Source of the DNA: Vairimorpha ceranae
Lineage: Eukaryota > Microsporidia > Nosematidae
Length of the DNA: 64,000 nucleotides
Direction of reading: 5' to 3'
Assembly: GCF_000988165.1 (NCBI RefSeq)
Contig: NW_020169306.1
Location: 26,075-90,074, forward strand
Positions 29,746 through 38,858 of the stretch are shown in pieces (position 1 is the stretch's first letter; every line of letters starts with the position of its first letter). The notes under the pieces were generated by a model, which saw only the letters and a program-made list of their open reading frames with translations, did not search any database and was not told where the DNA came from. Made by a program: the position numbers and the translations under genes.

Positions 29746-30562
29746 CGTAATTAATTTTCTTTTTTTTCTTGACTTGTTTTATTCCCTTAATTTCTATAAC
29801 AGGTTTTTCTTTTGGTTTATCATTAATATTTTCTAAAATAAAAAGCGTATTTTTTTCTTTCAAATCAAGATCTTGTTTATTTTCTTCTGTCAAATTTATT
29901 TTATTGTCTGTGTCATTAGATACTTCGATAGGTTTACTTAATGGACTTTCAATTACATTAGAAATTTTTTTAGTAGCAAATTCTCCTTTTGAATAGATTT
30001 TGTGTTTATTTGTATCATTAATAATCAGATTAGGATTAATACCATTTTTTATATTATAATTTCTTGCATCCTTTTTATTTTTCTTTTTATTTGGACTATC
30101 GATCTTGTTTTCTTGCTTATTTTCCAACACATTCGTTTCATTAGTTAAGCGTTCGTTTTCACCACAAAAATTTTTAGCATTCAACGGTTTAACAGTTTTT
30201 TGTGAACTTAAAATTGTAGGTCCTTCTTTCATTACAGCAACAGATTTATTTATATTTTGTATTTGATCATAATTAATCTTAGTAACCAATCCTTCTAAAA
30301 AACCCAATTTACCATCTTGTTCATTTCCTTTAATGTAACAAATATCTCCAGTATTAAAAAAGTATTTAATAGGCATATTATCCAAAATTGCAAATTTATC
30401 TGGTGTGTAAATGTATTTAATAAAATATTTTAAGCTATAATAGTGTGCAAAATATCTTTTAATGAGATCTATAAGACTGTTAATAGTACTTTCTGGGTCA
30501 GCTTTTATTATAAATCTTTTATTACTTTCAGTTATTACTTTAAGAAAAAATATTTCTGACAT
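29735..30562 (-). CDS. Hypothetical protein with ubiquitin-like N-terminal fold
   Basis: 275 residues. AACCCTTAATTA precedes the ATG. Residues 1-85 look folded: beta strands (FFLKVITESNKRFIIKAD), a helix (TINSLIDLIKRYFAHYYS), then strands ending in NTGDICYIKG. This pattern recalls ubiquitin-like N-terminal domains such as that of coilin, where a final DxxxVK strand follows a Pro-rich turn. The similarity is structural guesswork only. Residues 110-250 are Lys/Asn-rich and disordered, and the protein ends in a basic patch KKKKKINYDEL. There is no signal peptide, so it is probably nuclear or cytosolic. Its last 11 bases overlap the start of the Gid9-like gene in a different frame. Confidence 0.7.
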   Translation of the reverse strand: MSEIFFLKVITESNKRFIIKADPESTINSLIDLIKRYFAHYYSLKYFIKYIYTPDKFAILDNMPIKYFFNTGDICYIKGNEQDGKLGFLEGLVTKINYDQIQNINKSVAVMKEGPTILSSQKTVKPLNAKNFCGENERLTNETNVLENKQENKIDSPNKKKNKKDARNYNIKNGINPNLIINDTNKHKIYSKGEFATKKISNVIESPLSKPIEVSNDTDNKINLTEENKQDLDLKEKNTLFILENINDKPKEKPVIEIKGIKQVKKKKKINYDEL

Positions 30563-31295
30563 TAATTAAGGGTTGAAAAATAAAAGTCGTATTTTAAAAT
30601 CTTTTAGAGGGATGTAAAAAAATTTTAAAAAGTTATGATTTCAATATGTTAGAAACTTTTAAAGTTTAGATTGTAATATTTTAAAATTTTGTGCTATTAT
30701 GTATAGAAAAACGGCATTAAAGCGCTATCTGTAAGAAGAAAGTAAAAATATCTAAAAAATCTCTAGATAATGCAATAATCTAGTAAATTGTGTAATTTTA
30801 TATATTATATTTTCATAGCAATTAGTTATTTTACTAATTTCTTTTTAATAACCAAACTTGATAAATTACAAAAAATTGTTATACTTGCTTTTTGATTAAT
30901 TATGTTTTTTTGGTAATAAAAGAAATTCATGTAAAATTATGTACAATAGTTTAAAAGCAAATATTTTAAAAATTTAATAATAATAAATCTGCAAACACTC
31001 TCTTATAATATTAACATGTTTACTTTAATTTACAAAAATAATTTTACTTTGAAAACTTCAAATTTTAATATTTTTTATTAACAACAAAAAATCAAATTTT
31101 TTAATTTTTGATACTAATTTATAGTAAAGGCAATACATTTTACAACGCAATAACATTGTAAATATATTAAATAATTTTTTTTGTTTTTAATTAACATTTA
31201 ATTAATTTACATATATTAACTCCTTTTAAGAATTAACCAATAAAAAACATTATTTGTTTAAAATGAATATTTAAATTCTAAAACTTTAACACCCA
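30563..31295. other. Intergenic, nothing recognised
   Basis: Divergent spacer of about 0.7 kb. Only the CCC motifs next to the two start codons are evident. Confidence 0.5.
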
Positions 31296-33053
31296 ATGGG
31301 TCTATTAAGAAGTGGTAACATCCTTTCTTGGAACAAACTAAAAAAGACAAAAGAAATTATTAAAAACCGAGGAATAGACCAATTTTTTACGGTGTATACA
31401 CGAAATAAAGACAATGTAACACCAAAAAAGGCCTTTGGTAAAGAATTAGAACTTATAACTGTTATTAAAACAGGAAATAAATACAAATTATATTGTGGAA
31501 GTGAAAAAATTATAAGTAAAGTTGAAGATAGTTCAGTGGAATATGCTAGATACATGGTAGAAATAAACAATTTAATTCCATATGACGATAAAACCATTAA
31601 ATGTGTAGAAGATGGGATTATTAAAGGGATTTCAGACATAGAAAAAATAACGGAAGATAATGTTTCAATTATAATGATGCCTTGCTTCCCATGTATGAAT
31701 TTTCAATATTTTTATGACTTAGTACCTCTAACCGATGATATAACCCTTTCATTAAATTTTCCTGATAATGCCATAACACAACATAAAAGATTTGAGTCGT
31801 TTACTAAAAATATTCGGAACAGGCGAGGGAAGAAACCGGAAGGATACATTGAAGTTATGGATGATATAAATACGAAATTTGATGAATATAATAAATATAT
31901 ACACATAGATTCAATGGGCCAAGGTATGGGTTGTTGTGGTCTGCAAGTTACGATGCAAGGTAAAACAATAGCTGAAGCTAGATATGTATACGATATGATG
32001 GGAATACTTGGACCATTATTGCTAAGATTAACTAGAGGAACGCCTTGTGCCAACGGTAAATTATTAAAAACTGAGACTAGATGGGAAATGTTAGAAATGA
32101 GTGTTGATTGTAGAAAAACGGAGGAAAGGGGAAGTGAATGCATGTATTCAAATAAATATAAAGAATATCCATATTCTAAAAAGATTCCAAAAAGCAGGTG
32201 TTCTCCATTTGATTTATTTATTTCTAATGACGCTAGAAATTTAGACAAGTACAACGATACAAATCCACCGATCCACGTGCCGATTTTTAATAAATTAATA
32301 AAGAAAGGTGTTGATGAAAAATTGTCGCGACATGTAGCATCTTTATTTATTCGCGATCCTATAGTCTCATATGACGAAACAGATGAAAGCACATTTGACG
32401 ATTTTGAAAACATACAAAGTTCAAATTGGAGATCTGTAAGGTTTAAAGTACCAACAGAAAGTTCTGATAAAGATTTAAGAGGATGGAAAGTTGAAGTTCG
32501 TCCTATGGAAATGCAAGCAACTCCCTTTGAAAATGCAGCATTTATATATTTTACATATTTAACTGTACAGGCTATTCTTCAGTACAATTTAAATTTTTAT
32601 ATTCCTGTTTCAAAAGTAGACACAAATTTTATACGTGCGAATCATTTTATTCGGAAGGCATCCGACTATAAATTTAAATTGAGTGAAGATGAGCAGAAAT
32701 TTTGGTATAGATCCAATTTTGACTCAAATGAAGAAGCGCAAATTTGTGAAGGTACAATAAAAGACATTTTTATTGGAAGTGAATCAGAAAAAGGTATTTT
32801 GTACTATATATACAAAGTTATAGATGAAAATTTTTTTGATCACAGAGATTTTTTACTAGAATACATAAAATTTATAGAAGATAAAATTAACAATAAATAT
32901 CTTTCATATGGTGACTGGATTAGAAAATTTATTATTAATCACACAGACTATAAACAAGACAGTAAAATTTCAGACAAGATTTTACAAGATCTTATAGAAA
33001 GAATAATAAATATTAGAAAAGAAAACAATTTAGACTATTTAAAAAACATATAA
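31296..33053 (+). CDS. Glutamate-cysteine ligase catalytic subunit
   Basis: 585 residues. TTTAACACCCA directly precedes the ATG. It starts MGLLRSGNILSWNKLK, close to the conserved eukaryotic GCL N-terminus, then FGKELELITV (the WGDEVEYMLV position that binds metal and glutamate). Later blocks are also conserved: LNFPDNAITQHKRFESFTKN and IRNRRGKKP near 145-175, IHIDSMGQGMGCCGLQVTMQ near 205, CRKTEERGSE near 275, HVASLFIRDP near 345, FENIQSSNWRSVRFKVP near 370, and WKVEVRPMEMQATPFENAAF near 400. It catalyses ATP-dependent joining of glutamate and cysteine, the rate-limiting step of glutathione synthesis in the cytosol. Family length is about 640-680, so this is slightly compact with no missing block. 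A modifier subunit is not in the window. Confidence 0.95.
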   Translation: MGLLRSGNILSWNKLKKTKEIIKNRGIDQFFTVYTRNKDNVTPKKAFGKELELITVIKTGNKYKLYCGSEKIISKVEDSSVEYARYMVEINNLIPYDDKTIKCVEDGIIKGISDIEKITEDNVSIIMMPCFPCMNFQYFYDLVPLTDDITLSLNFPDNAITQHKRFESFTKNIRNRRGKKPEGYIEVMDDINTKFDEYNKYIHIDSMGQGMGCCGLQVTMQGKTIAEARYVYDMMGILGPLLLRLTRGTPCANGKLLKTETRWEMLEMSVDCRKTEERGSECMYSNKYKEYPYSKKIPKSRCSPFDLFISNDARNLDKYNDTNPPIHVPIFNKLIKKGVDEKLSRHVASLFIRDPIVSYDETDESTFDDFENIQSSNWRSVRFKVPTESSDKDLRGWKVEVRPMEMQATPFENAAFIYFTYLTVQAILQYNLNFYIPVSKVDTNFIRANHFIRKASDYKFKLSEDEQKFWYRSNFDSNEEAQICEGTIKDIFIGSESEKGILYYIYKVIDENFFDHRDFLLEYIKFIEDKINNKYLSYGDWIRKFIINHTDYKQDSKISDKILQDLIERIINIRKENNLDYLKNI

Positions 33054-33093
33054 TTTTTTAATAAATTATTATTATATTTTTTAACCGTGTTTT

Positions 33094-34020
33094 ATGTTTG
33101 ATTTTTCATTGACTTTAAAATATATTAACACCTTTAAACTGGAGCATTTTAATATTACATGTAATGATTATAATTATAAGACTGGTATGTTATGCTTTGG
33201 CACGTCTGAAGGTAGTATTATTTTTTCAAACACTAATTTGTCTAGTGACCTTGGAAATTTAAAGTTTATGAATAAAAATATAACTGATGTACCGATCTAT
33301 AATGTGAACTGGCTTGACGATTCAAGAATTGGCGTAACATTTTCAGATTCAATGTTTGTTATATTTGATATTTTATCCGATAAACTGTTAATATTAGAAA
33401 ATAAATCTGCAGCAGTGAGGTACATAAAGAGGTATGATAATAATACATTTTATACCTGCGGAAGAGATAATTTTGCTAATGCTTGGGATTTTAGATTAAT
33501 GAAAATTGTTAAGAAATTAGAACATGACAATTCAGTGACCTGTATTGAATTTAATAATAATTTTATATACACAACCTCTACACCAGGCACAATAATAAAT
33601 TTTTGGGATATTAGATACACAAAAAAGGGGAAGTATTTTGCTACTAAAAATATTGTATCTCTTTCTTATTGTAGAGATTTAAAGTTTTACAAAAATAATT
33701 TATATAGTAAAAATATTATATCTCATGTACATAAAATATCGCAGACGACCTCTTTTAATCAAAAACTGGTTAATAAAAATATTGTGTCTTATTGTGGTTC
33801 ACTGACTTATAACTTCTTTTATGATGTTTTATTTACTTGTGTAGATAATGAAGTTTATTGTGTCAGAGATAATATTTTTTATAAGATTAGTTCAGATTGT
33901 CCGGTTTGTGCTATAGGATGTATTGCATATAAGAATCGATACATTTTATTAAATAACGCACAAGATATTGTATTGTACAGAATAGAGCCAAGAATTGATA
34001 CAAATAAACATAGTACATAA
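33094..34020 (+). CDS. WD40-repeat protein, possibly Cdt2-like
   Basis: 308 residues. TTAACCGTGTTTT precedes the ATG, 40 bases after the GCL stop. At least five degenerate WD repeats are visible. The best are FYTCGRDNFANAWDFR (residues 124-139) and FIYTTSTPGTIINFWDIR (about 157-174). Both end in WDxR, the DWD box typical of substrate receptors of CUL4-DDB1 ubiquitin ligases. The order of blocks, with SVTCIEFNNN between them, resembles Cdt2/DTL, but the protein lacks the long family tail and the other repeats are eroded. A general WD40 scaffold is the safe call and Cdt2 only a suggestion. There is no signal peptide. Confidence 0.75.
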   Translation: MFDFSLTLKYINTFKLEHFNITCNDYNYKTGMLCFGTSEGSIIFSNTNLSSDLGNLKFMNKNITDVPIYNVNWLDDSRIGVTFSDSMFVIFDILSDKLLILENKSAAVRYIKRYDNNTFYTCGRDNFANAWDFRLMKIVKKLEHDNSVTCIEFNNNFIYTTSTPGTIINFWDIRYTKKGKYFATKNIVSLSYCRDLKFYKNNLYSKNIISHVHKISQTTSFNQKLVNKNIVSYCGSLTYNFFYDVLFTCVDNEVYCVRDNIFYKISSDCPVCAIGCIAYKNRYILLNNAQDIVLYRIEPRIDTNKHST

Positions 34021-34428
34021 TATATTGGTTATTTTTTTTTTAACTTAAAAACAAAATGTATGCAAATTTAAATGAATTTTAAATCTAGCTATAAAATTTT
34101 TTCTCTCAATAGTTTTAGATTTAATAAACATTTTAAAACTAACGTATATAGTAGTTTTATTATATAAATCAAACTGTTGATACATTATTTTAATATAAGC
34201 CACATGCTTCTTGTTTTAGAATATAAGTTTATTTTTTAGTATATTAGTTTTATTGATAAGTTAGAATGGGGTATAAAACCAGTAATTATAAACAAATTTT
34301 ATATATTTTATTAAACACAAAAATAAATACTTAAAAAATATGATTTGTAAATTTAAAGCTGTTACAAATGTCTTGTTTCAGTTTAATAAAACATAAACTT
34401 TTTGTTTACTATTTTATTTACCCTTAAA
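34021..34428. other. Intergenic, nothing recognised
   Basis: AT-rich spacer between two co-oriented genes. The last 10 bases hold the ACCCTTAAA start motif of the next gene. Confidence 0.5.
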
Positions 34429-36357
34429 ATGAAAGAAAAAGATTTATCGTCTGACGCCTACCTGGATCCTAATTTTGACTATAAAAAACTGACAAAAACG
34501 GAACTGAAAAAGATTTTGTTTGAAAATAATGTCAATGTTCGATCTAATGCCCTAAAGCAAGAACTTCTAAATTATTATAAATTATATATTTACGATAAAC
34601 TTGAAGATCTTAAAGAGAAAAAAATGAAGGAAATAAAAAAAATGAGTAATATTTACCAAAGTGGAAGTTCTATTGTAGATATAAATTTTAATGATCAGTC
34701 TACTACAGAAAAAGTGGTTAGAAGGAATAGTTTATCGGGTCGAAGTATTACTGGTAAAAATAGTTATATAGAGGAAAATGAACCCATTTCGTTAAATGAA
34801 AAGTTAGAACGAATAAAAAATACACCTTCTAGGAACAATTCATTTATTAATAAAGAACAAACAGAAAAAAAGGAAAATGAAGAAACTATAAGATCTGAAC
34901 AACCTTTTTTTAGTAATGTGGATAAAAAATATTCACCATTAAAATCGAGTGGTGTCAAATCTGCAAAAAATGAAAAAAAATCTGATGAAATTTCTCCTGA
35001 TACTAAAAAAATTGTAGAAAAATCTTCTGATACTAAAAAAATTGTAGAAAAGTCTCCTGGTACTAAAAAAATTGTAGAAGAGTCTCTTGATACAAAAAAA
35101 ATTGTAGAAAAGTCTCCTGATATAAAAAAATTCGTAGAAAAGTCTCCTGATACTAAAAAAATTTTAGAAGAGTCTACTCCAAAAAATATAAATTATTCTT
35201 CCGAAAATGCATCATTTCGACAAGTAATATCATCTAGCCGTAATAATATTTCTAAAGCAGATAATATTTCTAAAATCAATTTAGAAAAGGATAAAATAAA
35301 GACCAATTTGCCTTCAAAAAGTAAAAATGAAAAAACCATTAACGACATAACAAAGAATTTATCTTTTAGCAGAGCCATAAATAAAGATACATCTTTTGTT
35401 TCAAATAAAGAACAGTTAAAAAAGCTCATTGAGGAAGATATGAAAAAACATCCAGAAAGAAAATTGTCTGATAGTAGTTCATTTGTAAACTCTTCATTTA
35501 CAAATTATACAGGAACATCATTTCCCAGTGAAGTTTCACTAACAGTCCCTGATATAAAAAAGTCAAAGTACAAAAGAATCTTAATTTTTTTATGTGCCTT
35601 GATTTTGGCTTTATTTTTACTTGCAAAAAATCTTCCTTATGAAGACGGAAAATGTTTTTTTTGTGTTAGGGTTCCAGAACACGGAAATATTGTTAATAAG
35701 AAGTTGGTCTGTGATAAAGGTTATGTTGTTAAATGGTCGATTTTCGGTATTTATTGTGCAAAAGACAATTATAAAAAAAGATTATTTTTGGAAATTTTAA
35801 ATTTACTAGCTTTTAGAAAAGGAGATTACATTTACGGAAGAGTTAAAAATCCTTCAATTAATATTAAAGATCTTACAGAAAATGAATCAATAATTAGAGA
35901 AATAAAAAATCACCCTTTACTGATATGTGAGGGAGACCAGGTCTCATCTAAAAATTACAAAGTCTCTGTACGAACATTCTTACATTTCTATGCTAAAAGA
36001 ACTATTTCAATCTGTTTACCAATCACTTTATGTTTGTGTTTAATTAAATATCTTTTATATAAACGAAGAAAAAGACGGGAGGTAGAACTATTATCTAAGA
36101 AAGTTACAAAAGATGTTTTAAATGTACTTTTAAGGCAATTAATTATTTCAACAAGTAATACAAGATTTCCTGAATATGTTTTTATAGACCAGCTAAAGGA
36201 TGTATTTGGTGAAGATTCTGCAGTTTGGCAAAATGTTATAAAAAATGTATCAAAAAATGCAAATGTATCAACATTAAAAATGAAAGATAAAGATGCATGG
36301 CAATGGATTGGTCCGATTGTAAGAAGAAAAGAAAGCATTGAAGCCATGAAATTGTAG
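34429..36357 (+). CDS. Inner nuclear membrane protein, Heh/Src1/Man1 family
   Basis: 642 residues from the ATG at 34429, set by TTTACCCTTAAA immediately before it (an upstream TTG would add nine residues and is rejected). Residues 8-50 (LDPNFDYKKLTKTELKKILF, then ENNVNVRSNALKQELLNYYK) form the helix-extension-helix (HeH/LEM-like) DNA-binding motif. Residues about 185-250 are a tandem array of SPDTKKIVEK-type units. Transmembrane helix 1 lies at about 380-402 (RILIFLCALILALFLLAKNL) and helix 2 at about 524-545. The luminal loop contains paired Cys (CFFCVRV). After helix 2 comes the Man1-Src1 C-terminal winged-helix domain, including AVWQNVIKNV and DAWQWIGPI. These proteins tether chromatin to the nuclear envelope and help recruit ESCRT-III for sealing. 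All family parts are present in order. Confidence 0.88.
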   Translation: MKEKDLSSDAYLDPNFDYKKLTKTELKKILFENNVNVRSNALKQELLNYYKLYIYDKLEDLKEKKMKEIKKMSNIYQSGSSIVDINFNDQSTTEKVVRRNSLSGRSITGKNSYIEENEPISLNEKLERIKNTPSRNNSFINKEQTEKKENEETIRSEQPFFSNVDKKYSPLKSSGVKSAKNEKKSDEISPDTKKIVEKSSDTKKIVEKSPGTKKIVEESLDTKKIVEKSPDIKKFVEKSPDTKKILEESTPKNINYSSENASFRQVISSSRNNISKADNISKINLEKDKIKTNLPSKSKNEKTINDITKNLSFSRAINKDTSFVSNKEQLKKLIEEDMKKHPERKLSDSSSFVNSSFTNYTGTSFPSEVSLTVPDIKKSKYKRILIFLCALILALFLLAKNLPYEDGKCFFCVRVPEHGNIVNKKLVCDKGYVVKWSIFGIYCAKDNYKKRLFLEILNLLAFRKGDYIYGRVKNPSINIKDLTENESIIREIKNHPLLICEGDQVSSKNYKVSVRTFLHFYAKRTISICLPITLCLCLIKYLLYKRRKRREVELLSKKVTKDVLNVLLRQLIISTSNTRFPEYVFIDQLKDVFGEDSAVWQNVIKNVSKNANVSTLKMKDKDAWQWIGPIVRRKESIEAMKL

Positions 36358-36748
36358 TTAAATAAATATATTTAAAATTTTTGTATTTTTAGATATCTTT
36401 ACAGATTTATTTGAATTTAATTTTATTTATGTGTAGTTTTGTATTAGATTGGACATTTTGTCACTTTACAAAAAGTGTTAAAAGAATAGTGTAACGGTTT
36501 GGATGTATTGTTATACACAAGTATAATAAATTTAAAATATTTATAAATTACAAAAAAAACTTATATTAAAAAATAAAAAAAATTTATTAATTTAAAAGTA
36601 ACCAGTTAAATTAATATTTAAAGATAAATAATATTTTTTTTTTATTTTCAGTACTATGCGCAATATTAAAAATTTTAATTTAATATCATTTTATAATTTA
36701 CTCATATATTCAAGTCTTTTTTAAAATTTAATAATAATTAAAATATAC
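36358..36748. other. Intergenic between convergent genes
   Basis: AT-rich spacer carrying the 3' ends of both genes. Nothing else seen. Confidence 0.5.
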
Positions 36749-37822
36749 TTAATATTCTTTATTGTATTTTTTTCTGTAAGCCTGTGCACAAGTCTCCGGA
36801 TTATCTTTTTCAGATTTCATACCATTCTTCAAGGGAGCAAATTCTTTCCACCTTGGTACACTAAATATCTTATTTTTATCGGTAAATGCAAAACAATCAA
36901 AGATAAACAATTCGCTTTTAAGACATTTAGTCTCATTTGGTCTATCTATAGCTTTTCTAATGTCATTCGGTATATTTTTGCATGCCTTATGTATGGGTAG
37001 ATCTTTTAACCCCATCATTTTAACAAACTCTGTTTTAAATAAATGATTACAAATGTTCCCCTCACATGCTTCTTCTTGATCTTTGTCTATTTCAGAATAT
37101 TCTTTTATTTCTAACTTACCACTATTTTTAATAAATATTCCCACATTTTCATCAGGCAATTTAGTAACGGATTTACTTAAACAATCCACCTTACTTTTTA
37201 TAAAAGCCCCTACAAATTCTGGGTTTAATATTTCAGCTAGAACGTTGTCAACTGAAATGACGTTTATAGCATATAAATCACTTAAATCAAATTTACTTAT
37301 TGATTTAAAAAAATCACCATTGCCATTTGGTGCTGTTAAAACCTTGTGATCTTCTATTTTAATAACACTGCCATCTTTATATGTACAGGGGAGACTATTT
37401 TGTTTAAAAAATACTACATCTAAATTAAAGTTATTATTTGATTTAAAATAAGATACAACATCTTCATCTGTATGATCAGAAGTCATTATGAACAGTCTGA
37501 CGTTCTGTGAGTATTTCAATTTTTTAATTTTATCAATGTGGTGTTCAAATAGACTTTTATCACAAATTTTAAAAAGACCTTTAGGACCACTACAGCCAAG
37601 TCTTGTACCTTGTCCCCCACTAAGTATTACTACACCAAATTTATTTTGTGAAAGTGCTGTATTTCCTACTTTATAGTATTCTGTTCCTAGATCAGTTAAT
37701 TTACCAGTATCATCGTATATGTTAATCAAACATGTACTGTTACTATTTATTATTGCCATCTGTAATGGGACTATATTAAATTTATAAAATGTTAAACCAA
37801 TAGAATAAAAAAAGGGGAACAT
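36749..37822 (-). CDS. UDP-N-acetylglucosamine pyrophosphorylase
   Basis: 357 residues. AGCCCCTTA precedes the ATG. The nucleotide-binding signature LSGGQGTRLGCSGPKGLFKI is at about residues 53-72. Further family blocks include LFIMTSDHTDEDVVSYFK near 110, GNGDFFKSI near 165 (the G-N-G-x substrate loop), INVISVDNVLAEILNPEFVG near 185, the EYSEI strand near 240 and FIFDCF near 305. The enzyme couples UTP with GlcNAc-1-phosphate to give UDP-GlcNAc, the donor for chitin in the spore wall and for glycosylation. Yeast Qri1 is 477 residues, so this version is compact, mainly through a shorter N-terminus and lost C-terminal region. The first 20 residues are hydrophobic (FPFFYSIGLTFYKF), and an internal Met near residue 22 is a possible alternative start. 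Confidence 0.9.
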   Translation of the reverse strand: MFPFFYSIGLTFYKFNIVPLQMAIINSNSTCLINIYDDTGKLTDLGTEYYKVGNTALSQNKFGVVILSGGQGTRLGCSGPKGLFKICDKSLFEHHIDKIKKLKYSQNVRLFIMTSDHTDEDVVSYFKSNNNFNLDVVFFKQNSLPCTYKDGSVIKIEDHKVLTAPNGNGDFFKSISKFDLSDLYAINVISVDNVLAEILNPEFVGAFIKSKVDCLSKSVTKLPDENVGIFIKNSGKLEIKEYSEIDKDQEEACEGNICNHLFKTEFVKMMGLKDLPIHKACKNIPNDIRKAIDRPNETKCLKSELFIFDCFAFTDKNKIFSVPRWKEFAPLKNGMKSEKDNPETCAQAYRKKYNKEY

Positions 37823-38401
37823 TAAGGGGCTAGCTAATAATCTAATTACACTTTAAAGAAGTGAATACCCCCAAAACACGTTTTTTATGATTTTTTAACT
37901 TTAATCTTCGTACACTAGAAAAAAGATTTTTTAATTTACAAGAAAAAGCTTCTTATTATTTATTAAAAAAAATTCGTAAATTTAAATATGAATCTTATAA
38001 AATTAGTCCAATTACAATCTTTTAAATTTGATTTAATTAACAGTAAAGTAAAAATTTCCAATGATTTATATAAAAAACATTTTTTAGAACATTCGTTACA
38101 GATAAAAGCATTAGTTATTAACGTTAAAGTTAATTTTTATTTTCTTTAGTTCTTATTTATTTTAAAATGATTTAAAATAAGATATATAATTTTAGTATTG
38201 AATAAATTATGCCTTACAATATGTTTCGCAAAAGGCACCTATAAATTTGTGTATAAAAAATATTGTTATTTTATATAAAAATTGTAAACACTTTTTAGTT
38301 AAGAAAAAAAGTTAATAAGTTTTTATCTTATTTTGCTTAATCGATTATTTCCATAAATTTTTAATGCACATTTTAAAACAAAAATATTTTTTACCCTCAA
38401 A
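37823..38401. other. Divergent intergenic region
   Basis: AT-rich, 0.58 kb between UAP1 and RPL35. CCC motifs abut both starts. Nothing else seen. Confidence 0.5.
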
Positions 38402-38770
38402 ATGAAAATTTCTTTAGAAACATTTAGAGAAAAAAATATTTCTGAACTTGAGGAAGAAATCATTAACTTAAAAAATGAACTTTTACAACTTAGACAGAAA
38501 AAAGTAAGTTCTACTGTAGAACCAGATGAAATTAAAATTGCGAGAAAAAATATAGCCCGTGCATTGCGCGTTCGACATGAAAAACTCTTAGAAGAAACAT
38601 GTAAGAAATATGAAAATTTGCCTATGCATAAAATACCTAAAGAACTTAGACCGAAGAAAACTAGGGCTGAAAGAAGAAAGCTAACAAAAAAGCAAGCATC
38701 TAGAAAAATGCCTAAGGTATGGAAAAGGGAATTAAAAAATCCAAAAATATTTTTTGCTTATTCTGAATAA
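38402..38770 (+). CDS. 60S ribosomal protein L35 (uL29)
   Basis: 122 residues. TTTTTACCCTCAAA precedes the ATG. It shows the uL29 helical hairpin ([20 protein letters not shown]) near residue 17, then [19 protein letters not shown], then [20 protein letters not shown], the eukaryotic L35 C-terminal extension. It lies at the exit of the 60S peptide tunnel. The length matches the family (123 in human) and nothing is missing. It sits 88 bases upstream of CCT1 on the same strand. Confidence 0.95.
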   Translation: MKISLETFREKNISELEEEIINLKNELLQLRQKKVSSTVEPDEIKIARKNIARALRVRHEKLLEETCKKYENLPMHKIPKELRPKKTRAERRKLTKKQASRKMPKVWKRELKNPKIFFAYSE

Positions 38771-38858
38771 ATTATTTTAAACTACTTTTTATTTACATTT
38801 TTATATTTACATTTGTAACTGAACATTATTAAAAATAAAATAAAATTTTACCCTTAAA

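Noticed and set aside
34402..34428. TTG-initiated extension of the Heh/Man1 protein
   Set aside because: The extension is the promoter motif itself (ATTTTATTTACCCTTAAA) translated.
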